A DNA stretch of 64,000 nt from Auanema rhodensis (lineage: Eukaryota > Nematoda > Chromadorea > Rhabditida > Rhabditidae): the NCBI GenBank assembly GCA_964057225.1, contig OZ059900.1, positions 6,706,501 through 6,770,500 on the forward strand, in the 5' to 3' direction. The position numbers and the translations under genes were made by a program. Of this stretch, positions 25,201 through 37,000 are shown one piece after another. The notes below the pieces were generated by a model. The model did not search any database, had not been told where the DNA came from, and was given only the letters and a program-made list of their open reading frames with translations. Position 1 is the first letter of the stretch, and every line of letters starts with the position of its first letter.

Positions 25201-28200
25201 AAGATGTGGTTAGAAACGAAAAGAAGTCTAAAATATTGAAATAAGTCCAGCCTTATGTTATAGTAAACGTACTTATTGAACTTTCTCATTGCTACGTTGA
25301 TAGCTCCACAAGCATTATCAATATATTCGGTAATGATCTCAGTAATATCGTTATCACTGTAAGGGATTAAAGTTAGTATCACTAGAGATAAAGCGCAACA
25401 ATACCATTCTTCTGTTCTGAGTGGTACTTCAACAATTTCACGAACAAAAAGCTTAGAGAATCTTTTCTCTGACTCATCATCAAGTTTGAAAGCGTGAAGG
25501 TTTGACATTCTGTCCGATTCAAGTTTGGCAGAAGATGGAATTCTCCATAACTCCAGACGCTCGGCACCAATAACATCAATCTTAACAAGATTGAGCATAA
25601 ATCTGACGTTTTTAAAATTTCCGATACCTGCATGATAGGTTTATACTGACTACAGGCAATTACATGAGATGTAACAGGTGAAAGTATTTTCTGAATTTCC
25701 TGAGCTGATTTCTCAGCATCAGCAACCATTTTGTCATCAGCAGCAGTGAAAAATGGAAGTTCCTCAAATTGAGCTTCACGGCTTCCGTCAGTAGGAACTC
25801 TTTGGACATTTTGTTGAATAACGTTAACAAAAACAGCAAGTCGAGTCTGTTTTCCGGCATAACGTTGCTTCAAAGCATTGACCTAATGAATAATTCAATT
25901 AGTTCACATTAATAAAAAGAGATTCTTACCATTTTGTCATTAGTAACAGTTTGTTGGAATGTATCAGCTTGAGCAGAAAGGGTGAGGATGGCATAGTGCT
26001 GATCTCCACCTGCTGAATTTTTACCGTGGAACTCATAGATACGGCTATTGTCAGTAAGTTGAGAAAGTTGAATTGTTGACACAGCTGTATAACGCTGGAT
26101 GTAGGCTCTCATAACATAGTCAGCAAGCTCTTCATCAAAGAAAAACTCGTGAAGAACTTTATGCATCCAAGGACTCTTGTCAAGAATTTCCTTTGGAGAA
26201 ACATTAATTTGTTTCATCTCAAGGAACTTCTGACGGAGCTTGATAACAGCATCTTCAACAGACAGAACATCCAGGTTCTCACGTGCTGTTAAATTAATTT
26301 GGTCAATATCCCATAGTACTTTGTTCAAAAATTTGCGATATTTGGTGCGGTTATTCTTCAATAAGAGTTGACGAGCGTATTCGGAAACTTCGTCAAGATG
26401 GAACATATTACCAATATCTCGAAGACGTTCAGCAAGGAAAGCGACAAGATGCATTCCTCGTCTCTCAACAGATTGGAGAATTACAGAAATTAATTCGTTA
26501 CGACGACGAAGTTGAGTGTGTGCATAGATCATTTGAACCACTTTATCCTTGTCGTTTCCATACTAAAGTTATTCCAAAGTTGATTTTTTGAAAAATAATA
26601 CTTGACAGGGTACCTGTTCATTGAGAAGTACAACAGCGTCATCGTATTGTCGTCCTTCGAAAAATTTCTCGCATTCTTCATAATTGGCCAATAGCTCGTT
26701 CAATACATAAGCCATGTTAGAGAGAGTTCCATTCTCGTATCTAAAAAGAAATAAACCGTTCGAAAACCTCTTCCTACTGATATATTCAAACCTTTCACAG
26801 ATTTCGTATAAGCCAGCACAGACAAGTTTGGCAGTTTCCCATTCCAAAGGAGAAAGACGGCTGAAATAAACTTCCAATGTCTTTTTGATGTCGGCGAATT
26901 TCTTAATAGATTTGGCATCAGCCAACTTTTCTATTTCTGCAGAAACGTTGCGTGGTAAACGATTCAGAATCTTAGACATGGCATTCTAAAATAAGAAAAT
27001 ATCTAGAAATTATCGACATTCAGCTTGAAATACCTTAAGTTGAGCTGTAGGGAGAGTATCACTTTCCAGGAGTCCAAACAATTCATCAACATGACCCTTG
27101 GGTGTATAGAAATCAGATGGTGGCACAGATCCATTGAGAATGTTGATGCAAGTATCATAGCATAAAGCATATTGTTTGCATTCAGATGTGTAATCATCGG
27201 CATCCAATGGACTCTCCCACTCAGGGAAGCGATCCAAGAATGGTTTTGGTCTATATTTTTCCGAATCTTTCTGGTCGGTCAAACGAGCAATGATGGATCC
27301 AGGATACAGAAGATCTCCTTCTTTAGCAACATACTCAAGACGTCCGGGAGCTTTCTTGACTTCTACATTGAAGACTAGCTTCATGGACTCAACTGAAGCG
27401 TATTGAGTTCCAAGAGAGAGGTATTCTCCGTTTGCCTTCTTGTATCCAAGGAACTTTCCAGTGTATGGAGATTTTAAAATGCTGGGATCATTGTCTTTTT
27501 CAAAAACAATGAGTGAGAGTCCAATGTAAACCTATTTGAAGTGAATGTTGTTTTCTTCAATGTTATATTTGGTTTTACCTTATACTTATCAGATGTTTCC
27601 TCAAAGTTACACATGTAACTGGTCTTTCTATGTTGAACAATGGTACGCCCATCTCCAAGTAAGTGAATTTGAATCTATAAAATACTTGTTATTCTCCTTA
27701 TTATTCCGATTTAATGGTGAACCTGTGTTTTTCCTCCATTCATTGAGACGAAGTAGTTGATTGGCCCACTTCTAGTGACAGATACCTGATATATATTCAT
27801 GTCACGGACCAAATCAAAGAGAATTGTTTCAGTCAGATCTTTTGTGGGTAATACTTGTCCGCGTTCAACAGCATTCTTGAAATTATTGAATGTAGATGTG
27901 ATCTTTGCATGTCCAATAACAGCAGTACTGATCGCAATGATTTCTGAAGGTGGAAGTAGTTCCTTCTGAAATTATTTAAATTTAACTAAAATTGATTTAA
28001 ACTGGTTAACCATCATGACGTTGCTGGCAATTCTGTTATCAAGCCATTGGGTATTAAATTTGTTGTTAGTGAAGTCTGGTTCTTTAAGGAGATCAACCAA
28101 ATATGCAACTTGCATAGCGAAGGTAGCTCGTACTTCTAATTCTTTGAGAGCGACCAGCATGTTAGAAACAGCCTCATGTCTAAACAATCAATACTGTTTT

Positions 28201-30351
28201 TTAAATATCCCCTCTTTTCAAATGAACCTGGTTCTGCCTACAGCAAACAAGTGACCAAATTGGGAATCAGCATATTCGTGAACTTTTCCTGAGCTGGAAA
28301 TTGAGAAATAACCCCAAACATCACGCGCAGAGCGGAAGTTGAGAGTTTCAACAGATCCAGTAGATGGTCGGAAGAAATCTTTGGGATCCTAAAAAGAGAA
28401 AATTATTAATCATGAATATCTGTTCTTAAAGCAAATATTACAAAAATACTCACTTCAGATGTGATTCTGGCAGCAATACAATGTTTGTCAACAACGGTTC
28501 GAACAAGATCATCTGGAAGAGGAGAATCTTCGTATAGCTGCTCATCTGTAAATTAAAATTTTAAATACACGTAAGCACTAATATTAAATAATACCTTTGT
28601 AGCCATAGAATAATCTAATATCAACAATACGATTGAGTGGAAGACCCATAGCGATTTGGATTTGAATAGCAGGAATATTAATACTGGCAATCATTTCTGT
28701 ACATGGATGCTCTACCTAGAATAATAAAGCTCTATGTTACTAAAGCATAAATTATGATAAACCTGTAATCTAGGATTCAACTCAAGGAAGAAATATTTCT
28801 CCTCCTCTGGTAAATACATATATTCTACCGTTCCAGCGGATTCATAACCAACCAACTTGGCAATCTTTACAGCGTCCTATAAAAAAAATAAATGGATTGT
28901 AAATACTACTAAAGTATACCTCTTGCATACGTCTCAAAACGTCAGGAGGAGCGATACTGGCTGGAGCTTCTTCAATAATTTTTTGGCAACGACGCTGAAT
29001 GGAGCAGTCGCGAGTATAAACCGGGATAACACAGCCATATCTGAATTAGTTCACATTTATTGTCATCAAATATTCTTATGTGCTACCTATCAGCTATTAA
29101 TTGTACTTCTATGTGACGAGCATTTTCTACGCATTTCATTAAGAATATAGGTGATCCTGGGACCTCAGCCTGAACTTGCAAGAAGTTCTCACGGAAATCG
29201 GCTTCATTCTTGCATTTACGAATACCTTTACCTCCACCACCTTCAGAGGCTTTGATCTAAAAGAGATATCATCAAATATACAGCCTATCAATCTCTGAAT
29301 ATAGCCGACTTACCATCAAAGGATATCCGATCTTATTGACCTCGAGCGAGCGAAGACCTTCATTTAGATCAGAAACTGTGGCCAAGTTGAATAACTGCTG
29401 ACCGACAGTGACTTCACCTTCGACTTCGTCAAGATCGAGCTTTAATCCATTTCCAGACCATTCAATTGTTGGAATGTCAAGAGTCTGAAAAAAATAAGAC
29501 TCAATCAAGTAAGAACATATTAGAAGTTTCAAAATCAAATTTCAAAGTTTTTGTTATTTTCCAATTTTGTTTAGTAGAAATTGAAAGAATAAACATACTT
29601 GAGCAATAATAGTACTAGCAATTTTGTCTCCTAAAGAAAACATGGCACTTGCGGGAGGACCAATAAAACAAATGCCATTTTCAGCCAATCGCCGTGGCAA
29701 TTCGGGATTCTCGGAAGCATGACCCCATCCAGCCCAGACAGCATCAACCTGGATACAGAAAAATAAAAACTTTTTCACACATTTATATTACCTTCTCAGA
29801 TATGGCATGCGAAACAATTTCATCCACATTGGCATAATTATTCTTATTATCTCCAGCTGGAGCTATGACAATGTGATCAGCCATCTTGAGATATTCGGCA
29901 TTAGAAGCAATTTCTTGTTCAGTGGTCAAGCAGATAAATTTAATAATATGATCTTGACGGAAATGTTGCATAAGGAAAGCACGCATAGACCAGATGCACT
30001 TAACGGCAGCGATACCATTTGTGGATACCAAAATCTAAAAACGAAATCATCAATAAACATAAGGATTTTTTGAATTGCAGACGACTGACATGAAAACAAA
30101 TTATTTACCTTTTTAATAACTCTGCGTTTAGATAATTCAATGACATGGTCCTCCACAAAGTTTTCCACTGTTTGCCAAGTTTTGTCACCTTGGTTGAGCA
30201 TGTTCTGAACAATGATAACAACATTTTATTTGAAGATAAAAGTACATACTCTGCGTGAGCCTTGATGGTAACGTTGACTCATATGAATGATGCGGATATC
30301 ACCACGAGCTCCAGCGGAGCTGGCTGCTGTTACCGCATTTCCGGTTGACAT
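22227..30351 (-). CDS. pod-2: acetyl-CoA carboxylase, multifunctional cytosolic type
   Basis: Makes malonyl-CoA for fatty acid synthesis (biotin carboxylase, biotin carrier and carboxyltransferase in one chain). Thirty exons assembled in phase, 2217 aa (human ACC1 2346). First exon 30351-30250, last 22302-22227; the largest are 26562-25930, 24459-23946, 27531-27034, 24920-24505 and 25227-24963. Biotin carboxylase occupies about residues 60-560: ATP-grasp loop [12 protein letters not shown] at 256-267, then [18 protein letters not shown] and [17 protein letters not shown]. The carrier domain has ESMKL at 731-735 with biotinyl Lys734. The central domain is followed by carboxyltransferase: NSGARIG (1621-1627), [19 protein letters not shown] and [15 protein letters not shown]. 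No mitochondrial leader is visible. The symbol follows C. elegans POD-2, the active cytosolic enzyme; a second paralogue exists in nematodes, so orthology needs a tree. Confidence 0.95.
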
Positions 30352-33300
30352 CGTTCAAAGTGTATATTCTATATAACGGTTAATAATCGTCCTTCAAGCC
30401 AACCGGTCGAGCTATGTGCTGCTGTCAAAGAGAGCAAGCACTCTCGTCTCTAAATTTGAAAAATCATGAATTACCATTGACATAATAAAATTAAGTTATA
30501 AGCTATTAATTAATAGTTACTTAGAATAAACTACAGCAACACAATAAAAACAATTTTAAAAAGTTATCCGGGATTGTGACAGTTCAACTCTGTGCATCAC
30601 GATATGATATGATGAGCAGGGTATCGAAAAATAACTGCGATCATGAAAACCACAAGAATACTAGATGAGACCTTACAACCAAGGCGTCTCGTAGTATATG
30701 TCCAGGACAATCGCGCATGGCAGAACTGTGACAAGTGAGAGCGCAGAAGAGACAGACAACAAAAAAAGATAAGACATGGAGAGTTCGCTTACAGCCCAAG
30801 GTCGCAGGAAGATTTCTATCTCGAGACCTACTGACTATACAAATGGTGAACTTACTCCTCCCCCTCTTCCTTATGGAAAGATGGCCTGATGACAAGCCAA
30901 GTAGATTAAAAGAAAACTAAGAAATAGACAAGACTGGAAAGATTAACACTAAAAGGGAAAAGACTATACAAGCGAAAGAGAATTCAAAAAAAAGTGAGAG
31001 ATACAATATGATTGCCAACTGAGGGTACAGAGGGCACCCAGTGTGAATGATAAAATTGAAGTAAAACGAAAGAAGAAATGGTCGTTAAAACTTGAAGATA
31101 TCATTTGCTAATATTAATAGCAATACATATGATTTGATATGCAATGGCAATTCAAAAGACCTATATTAAGATGCTAACTCAGCGAGAAAGGCAAAGTGAA
31201 GCAATACTGACTGAGAGGTCCTGTAATTTTATCAAGCGTATTCCAAATAAAAAAGATTATAATCAAAACTCGGATCGTGTCACGCATCAGCACACTATCA
31301 GGTGATAATGTGAGGGCTCTGCACCTATCAATCTTTTCTACACCATAAGTTTGGAAGTCACAATGTTGATGTCTTTTTTGCTCAATCATAGTAAAAGCCA
31401 AGATTTCTGTTGTCCATTATCATGGCAAGTAATTTTCAAAATCGCGAGATAATAGGGTTAATAACACAAGTTGTTGTCATTCTCTTTGCTAACTCTGATA
31501 ACCAGTGAAAAATGCACGACTTGCTGTGCAATCATGTGATGTGCTTTTTGATACGAAAAGTGTGCAATTGGAACGCAGAGAAAAATGAACAACTATAGAA
31601 TACAACGTCATGTATGAGTTCACTACGATCAAAGGTAACTACTATGTAATTTGGATTCTGGTGTTCTTATTCTTTTCAAAAAAACAACAAATTGGAGTTG
31701 AATACAATGTATGCTTATTAAGAAAAAAACCGTTGCCAACTATTACTCATGGAATAATTTAAGCATTTGGTAAATGATTAAAGTCCTTAAAATTAGAATA
31801 AGAACTAGTGATGACGAAAAATACAAAAGAAAGATGGAAAATGTTGATTAAAGTTGTTTTTCTTCTTGTTTACAATCTCAAATACAACGACAGTTTCAGA
31901 CAGGCATTGTTATATCATAAGTATTACGAGAAACTACTTGTTAGTGTTCAGACATAATCGACATGTCTTGACCTATAGAAGTCAACCAATAAGTTTTGAA
32001 CATCTGTGGTATCAAGATGAAAAAAGCAGAGATGCAAGAAAGAGGAAGTGAACTGTGTTTATTGAAAACAGAAAAAAAAATTCTAACAAGAAGATCAAAT
32101 GAGAAAAAATTATCTTCACTTTCCATCCAGTATGCGCATTTTAACTTTTTCATTTGAAAGGTTAAGGATTCAAGTCCAATTTGTAGTACAGATCAAAAAG
32201 ATGAAATCCCGATATATTCATAAAAGATGGATTACAAATTGAAATGATAGAGAATAAAAACCATTTAGACAGTAAGGCAATGCTTACATTTCGGAAAGAA
32301 TGCAACTAGGGACAATTATAATAATTGCTTATAATCTCGTTTCAAAACAAGTAAATGGCCAGATCAAGATTTTCAGCATCAGGTTTTAAGCACATTCATC
32401 GTAATCTGATGTCTGAAGATGAGATTCAAGCACGAAAAGCAAAATTCACTGTTAGAGTTACTTAGTTAAACACTGTATGCAAGGCAAAAAGGAAGCAAAA
32501 AAAATGTAAATTCAGCGATTTATTCGGCTGGTTCAGCAGCGATAGGAAAACAAAGAGCGATACCATGGCCTTATCAGCAGTATACACCTAATTGAATGTT
32601 TAATTGATGGGAAAAAGATTAACGACATATACACAAAGAAAAAATAATTGAGAAGTTGTGAAATCCATTCAAAAAAAATGTTCGAGAAAATGATTCATTC
32701 CTGTTCTGTCTTAATCACAATTCTATTCAGGTCATTCTGAATAGGTTTTCATTCTCAGTAACTAATTAGCCTCTCCAGTTAGTGCATGTTTGCACGGTTC
32801 CAGTCTATGGCTTCTTGTTGTTAGAGGTAAGAAGAAGCAAGCAGAAATATTTGTGAAACGAGAACAGATAGATGGATGGTATAGAATCAATTAGAATTGC
32901 TAATTACATTTCGTAGACATTGGCTTCAAGAAACAAAAAAATCTACTAAAAAAACACACACATAGAAATAATGAGATTAAGAAAAATATATATGCGACCA
33001 AACTTTTTTGTTGCACGAAATGGCACACTTTTTTTCAAGTGCACAAAAAAATGACAAATTGGTAGTTGTACACCTCAAACGTCATCGCTGCAGATGGTTA
33101 CAATCGCACGATATCTGGTCGCATACAATGTGGCAAACAAACAACATGCGAGTAATTTAAGTAATAATACAATTAATAAGTAACTTAATGAAAATAGTTT
33201 GTTTAAACAGATTTGATAAAAAAAACTTCTTATATTATATGATACTAAAGAAAAAAAGATTGATGTAGATTCATTCATATATTTCAAGAAAATAGAACGT

Positions 33301-33809
33301 GAATTGCATCAGTATAGTAATTCAATATTAAAAAAGTTGTTAAGGCTAAAAAACAAAAAAAAAAAAACTGTTTTAGTTTTTTTAGGTAAATTACTTAATT
33401 AATTGATTAATTAAAGGTCTAAAATATTAATTATTAAAAAAACTGGTCCATATTAGCATAATTAGGATATAAATATCATGTCATTGTTATCAAAAGCTTA
33501 GTTATTCATTGTTTTTCTTTGATTAAAATTTTACATTATTTTTCGATAAGAGAAAAAATTATTGAATTAAAGAACTATTATGATTATTTTACTTCTATAC
33601 AAATAGAAGTCTGCCGTTATATAGAGCATTTACAAAACAAGTGATCTAATCATTTGAAGATGGATTGAAGCAGGTAAGCAGAAAACAATCTATATTAAGA
33701 AATATAAACATATTGTGCAAAATTAAAAAAATTCTACAAATAAATGTAAATTATTAACATTCCTATCATGCAACTAAGAGGGTTATGGAAAATGAGCTGT
33801 CATTTATAT

Positions 33810-33846
33810 TGGCTCCATGAGTTCGCCTGACTATCTCGTGAGGCCA
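33810..33846. ncRNA. short stem-loop, first of a tandem pair
   Basis: Arms 33810-33821 and 33835-33846 pair over twelve positions with one mismatch and two G-T wobbles, around a 13-base loop. It lies nine bases from the larger hairpin and in the same GC-richer island. The pairing is strand-symmetric apart from wobbles, so the transcribed strand is not known. Function unknown. Confidence 0.25.
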
Positions 33847-33854
33847 TGTACCGC

Positions 33855-33907
33855 ATGTCTGCTCATACTATATCGAAGATCTCGATATGGCGTGATTTCG
33901 CAGACAT
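33855..33907 (+). ncRNA. candidate pre-miRNA-like or structured-RNA hairpin
   Basis: A 53-base stem-loop. The outer stem ATGTCTGC pairs perfectly with GCAGACAT. A four-base bulge (TTTC) sits on the 3' side, then a seven-position segment has one mismatch and two wobbles. The inner stem ATATCGA/TCGATAT closes on a five-base loop AGATC. About 21 of 22 positions pair. Size and imperfect pairing fit a small pre-miRNA or another structured RNA. It lies in an isolated GC-richer island in purine-rich, gene-free DNA. I do not recognise either arm as a known miRNA. On the - strand the same island can also be read as a splice-bounded coding exon ending at a GTATGA donor, an alternative explanation. The strand shown is the one with slightly better pairing. 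Confidence 0.35.
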
Positions 33908-34000
33908 AAGCACCACACTTTCATCAGCTAGACAACGATAAAGAGACGGGGGTCATTAAAAATTGTCGGAGCAGAAATGGGAAAAAGAAAAAAATGAGAG

Positions 34001-37000
34001 AATATATAGAAATGCATGAAATGGTCTGATTTGGTGGGATGCTGCGAAAGGGGCAAAACTAATGTCGTGATCATATTAATTGGTGAAGCTCTGTTCATAT
34101 TTATATTCAGAGACATTATAGGGATTATTCAAAACAAAACATCATTCGTATGAAAAGACATACATTAATTTATAGCATGTTTTTCATTTTTCAACAAATT
34201 TTATGGACCACAATCGATATCAAGATTTTCGACTTTTTTTTCTCAATGCATCAAAATACAATGAACTAAATAAAACACATTCAATATATCCCTGCTGTGC
34301 AACAGTCTGGCTATAGTGAGAAAGATACGGCCAATGGTCAACGATTCATAGTTCTATTCATTCTTCAAAAGATTTTCAATTTGAGCTACTTATGTAAGGA
34401 AAATCCGTTGGTATCGCAACGAGGCTAATCATTTCATGTGATGTATGCTTAGTCTATTCAGAGAAAAAAAAACTATTCAAAATATTACCGCTTTTTTATG
34501 GTAAAAAAATTGTTAGTATGATACATAACTTGAGATAATCGGCTTATATTATATTCTTATCAGTAGTATTATTTTCTATATGACATTACGAGCAAAGAGG
34601 TAAAAAGAAAGAAACATATTCACGTGCTCATCTCATGAATTTCTCAATTAATGATGACCTTGTCTTTTGATTGCAGAACAAAAAATAATCAGCTCATTTT
34701 GTTTGTATAGATAGTGTGAAAAGGTAAAACTGATGCAAGATATATTAAAAGAATCAAAAGATTATGGAATATTTTTATACAATAAAGAATTGAAACCTGC
34801 AATTGTGTCAAAATAAAATGAATATATAGACAGTAAACTTATTATTGTTTTATATACTCCTTAACTCTCTTCCCAAAAAAAATAACTACTAATAATAAAT
34901 ATTGAAAGGCCGGTTAATTGAACAGACAACAAGGATGTGAAAAATGCAAGATAATGATTGAAAATAGAAAAAGATGAAGAAAAAGGATATTTGAACTAAA
35001 CACAGCCAAATTTGTATGTTTGTATACAACGACAATGAAAACGTATTGTACCAAAGATCACAACTGCCCACAAGATGGGTACATTGGTAGGTATAGTGTT
35101 AGATTGCGATATAATAATGCAGAGAAAATAGTATGAATTCAAGAAACGGGAACAGAGATAGAGCAATCTGAGGGAATTATTATTCAAATGTGAAAATGTG
35201 GAGACAATCAGAGAAAGAAACAACAATTTTTCCATGAAGAAGATATTGACCTTGTCCAGTCACGTACGAGACAGCCAGTTTAGCAGAATGATAATAAGGA
35301 GAAAACTGAGAAGTAAGGAAAGACATATATATCTTTTATTTTTCTTTCTCAAATAGAAAGGCAAGAAAAGATACATATTTTCGTGATGGATCTGATTTGC
35401 ACGTGAGTTGGACTGTGTCAGGTCAGCCACACGAAATCAACGGACAGGTAGGCTTATCGAGATCTAATGCGTGCATTTCCGTAGACGCCAATGATACAAG
35501 ATATTAGGTAAGATCAAGAAAAGTGAGAGAAAAAGATCAATGCAAAAAGAGAAAATGCTAAATAGTATAAGAGACAGAAGATGAGAACATATACTGACAT
35601 GAGGAGAGATAAATATACGTAAAGGTGTAGGGGTCAGAATATAGTTCGATTGTCGTCATCAGCGGACATTTTGTGTCAAGGCCGAATGGCAGAGACAGCA
35701 ATTCACCGGAATTCAGAACGAAGAGAAAAGAGGCAACATTCAGCAATGGTCGAGGTGAGGATGAGCAAGTGAAAGAGACAGTCATATAGAATAGATTAGA
35801 TAGATGTAGAAAAGAATTTAGATTTGCGCGAAACCGAGGAAAGATAATAGAAAAAGGGGCATTAAGCAAAAAGAAAAACGCAAATGTCCAGAATGATGAA
35901 AAAGAAGACAGTGACAAGAGACCGGCTATACATGCGATTGAGCATTAAGATGTTATTCTATTCTTCTTATGTTTTTTATCACAAAATTCAAAGAAAAACT
36001 GTTATGCTATAACGCCAACGCATATCCGGTAAATGTTGTAGAATACAACATAGTGGGCGAAATGAAAAACTGATCCGATAGCTGATTAAATTGATTTCTG
36101 GGGGCGAAATTGCATGTATAAGCTTAGATTGTATATTCAACATAAAATCACGACAAAGATTACTACATCCAGAATATTGCGTAGGAGTACGAATGATCCG
36201 GAAACATGAAAGTAGTAATGTAATGGGAAAAGCTAAAAAAAAATCAAGAACTATTATAGTATTGGAGAAAACTTGAAAAATGAATTCACGAATTGTTTCG
36301 AAGATAGAAAAAAAAATTAAAACTGAAAGGATATTAAAGTCAAAATAATTTGTCATTCCAAACAGCCGACCTAAAAAGACAGGGAAACAATAGAAAAGAG
36401 AATTTTTCAACTATCACATTTCTGAAATATATCGGCGTATCATAGAAGGGAATAAAACATCCATCCATCAGGTGAAGGTTCTTCGTCAAATTTTTAAAAT
36501 TATCATGGTGGTTTGAGATGGGATGATGACGAAACATGTAAATAATAGGTTAGTACATGAACTCTTATAAATATTTTTTAAATAAAAAAATCAGAAAACA
36601 TATGATGATGAAGAACGAAAGAATAGTTCGAAGCTGTTCCCTAAAGACCCATATGACCACAATGAGTGAAGGTGATAAATCAGAAAAACAGGTTTACCGA
36701 TGTGGAGTTCAGCATATGAGGAACAGGTAAATGAAATACTTGAACTAAGAGTGCAATCCCAACCTAATTTGAATTTTTTTCTCAAAGCGAGAGTCTTTTT
36801 AGGTTTTAAGAAAAAAAATGTATTTTAATGCCGTAAAAGGATTATTTAATGCTCATGATTAATCATATGATCTGACATAAAGTACATGAGATCAAAGATT
36901 TCAAATTAAGTGATTGAGACTGGTAATTTCAAAAGCATATTAATTTCAAATAAATACTCTTAAGCAAAAAAAACCCAAGTACTGGTCATCTATAGGAAAA

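Larger units (their letters stand above)
30352..34000. other. upstream of acetyl-CoA carboxylase; purine-rich intergenic DNA
   Basis: The first few hundred bases upstream of the carboxylase start (to about 30900) are of mixed composition and probably contain its promoter and 5' UTR; no TATA box is obvious. From about 30.9 kb the + strand becomes conspicuously A/G-rich. No protein gene is recognised. The two hairpins at 33810-33907 are listed separately. Confidence 0.5.

Noticed and set aside
25603-25647. Reading straight through the carboxylase sequence after ...VIACSQ, in-frame to ...[12 protein letters not shown]
   Set aside because: The next exon is only in frame if a 44-nt GT-AG intron (25646-25603) is removed; the apparent CAG|GTATCGG donor would leave a 25-nt intron and the wrong frame.
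32165-32185. GGATTCAAGTCC, resembling a tRNA B box
   Set aside because: No complementary T-stem, A box or acceptor stem is present at the required distances.
35558-36410. - strand frames of 119 and 140 codons
   Set aside because: The - strand here is T-rich, so stops are rare; both are Phe/Ser/Leu-rich without family resemblance.
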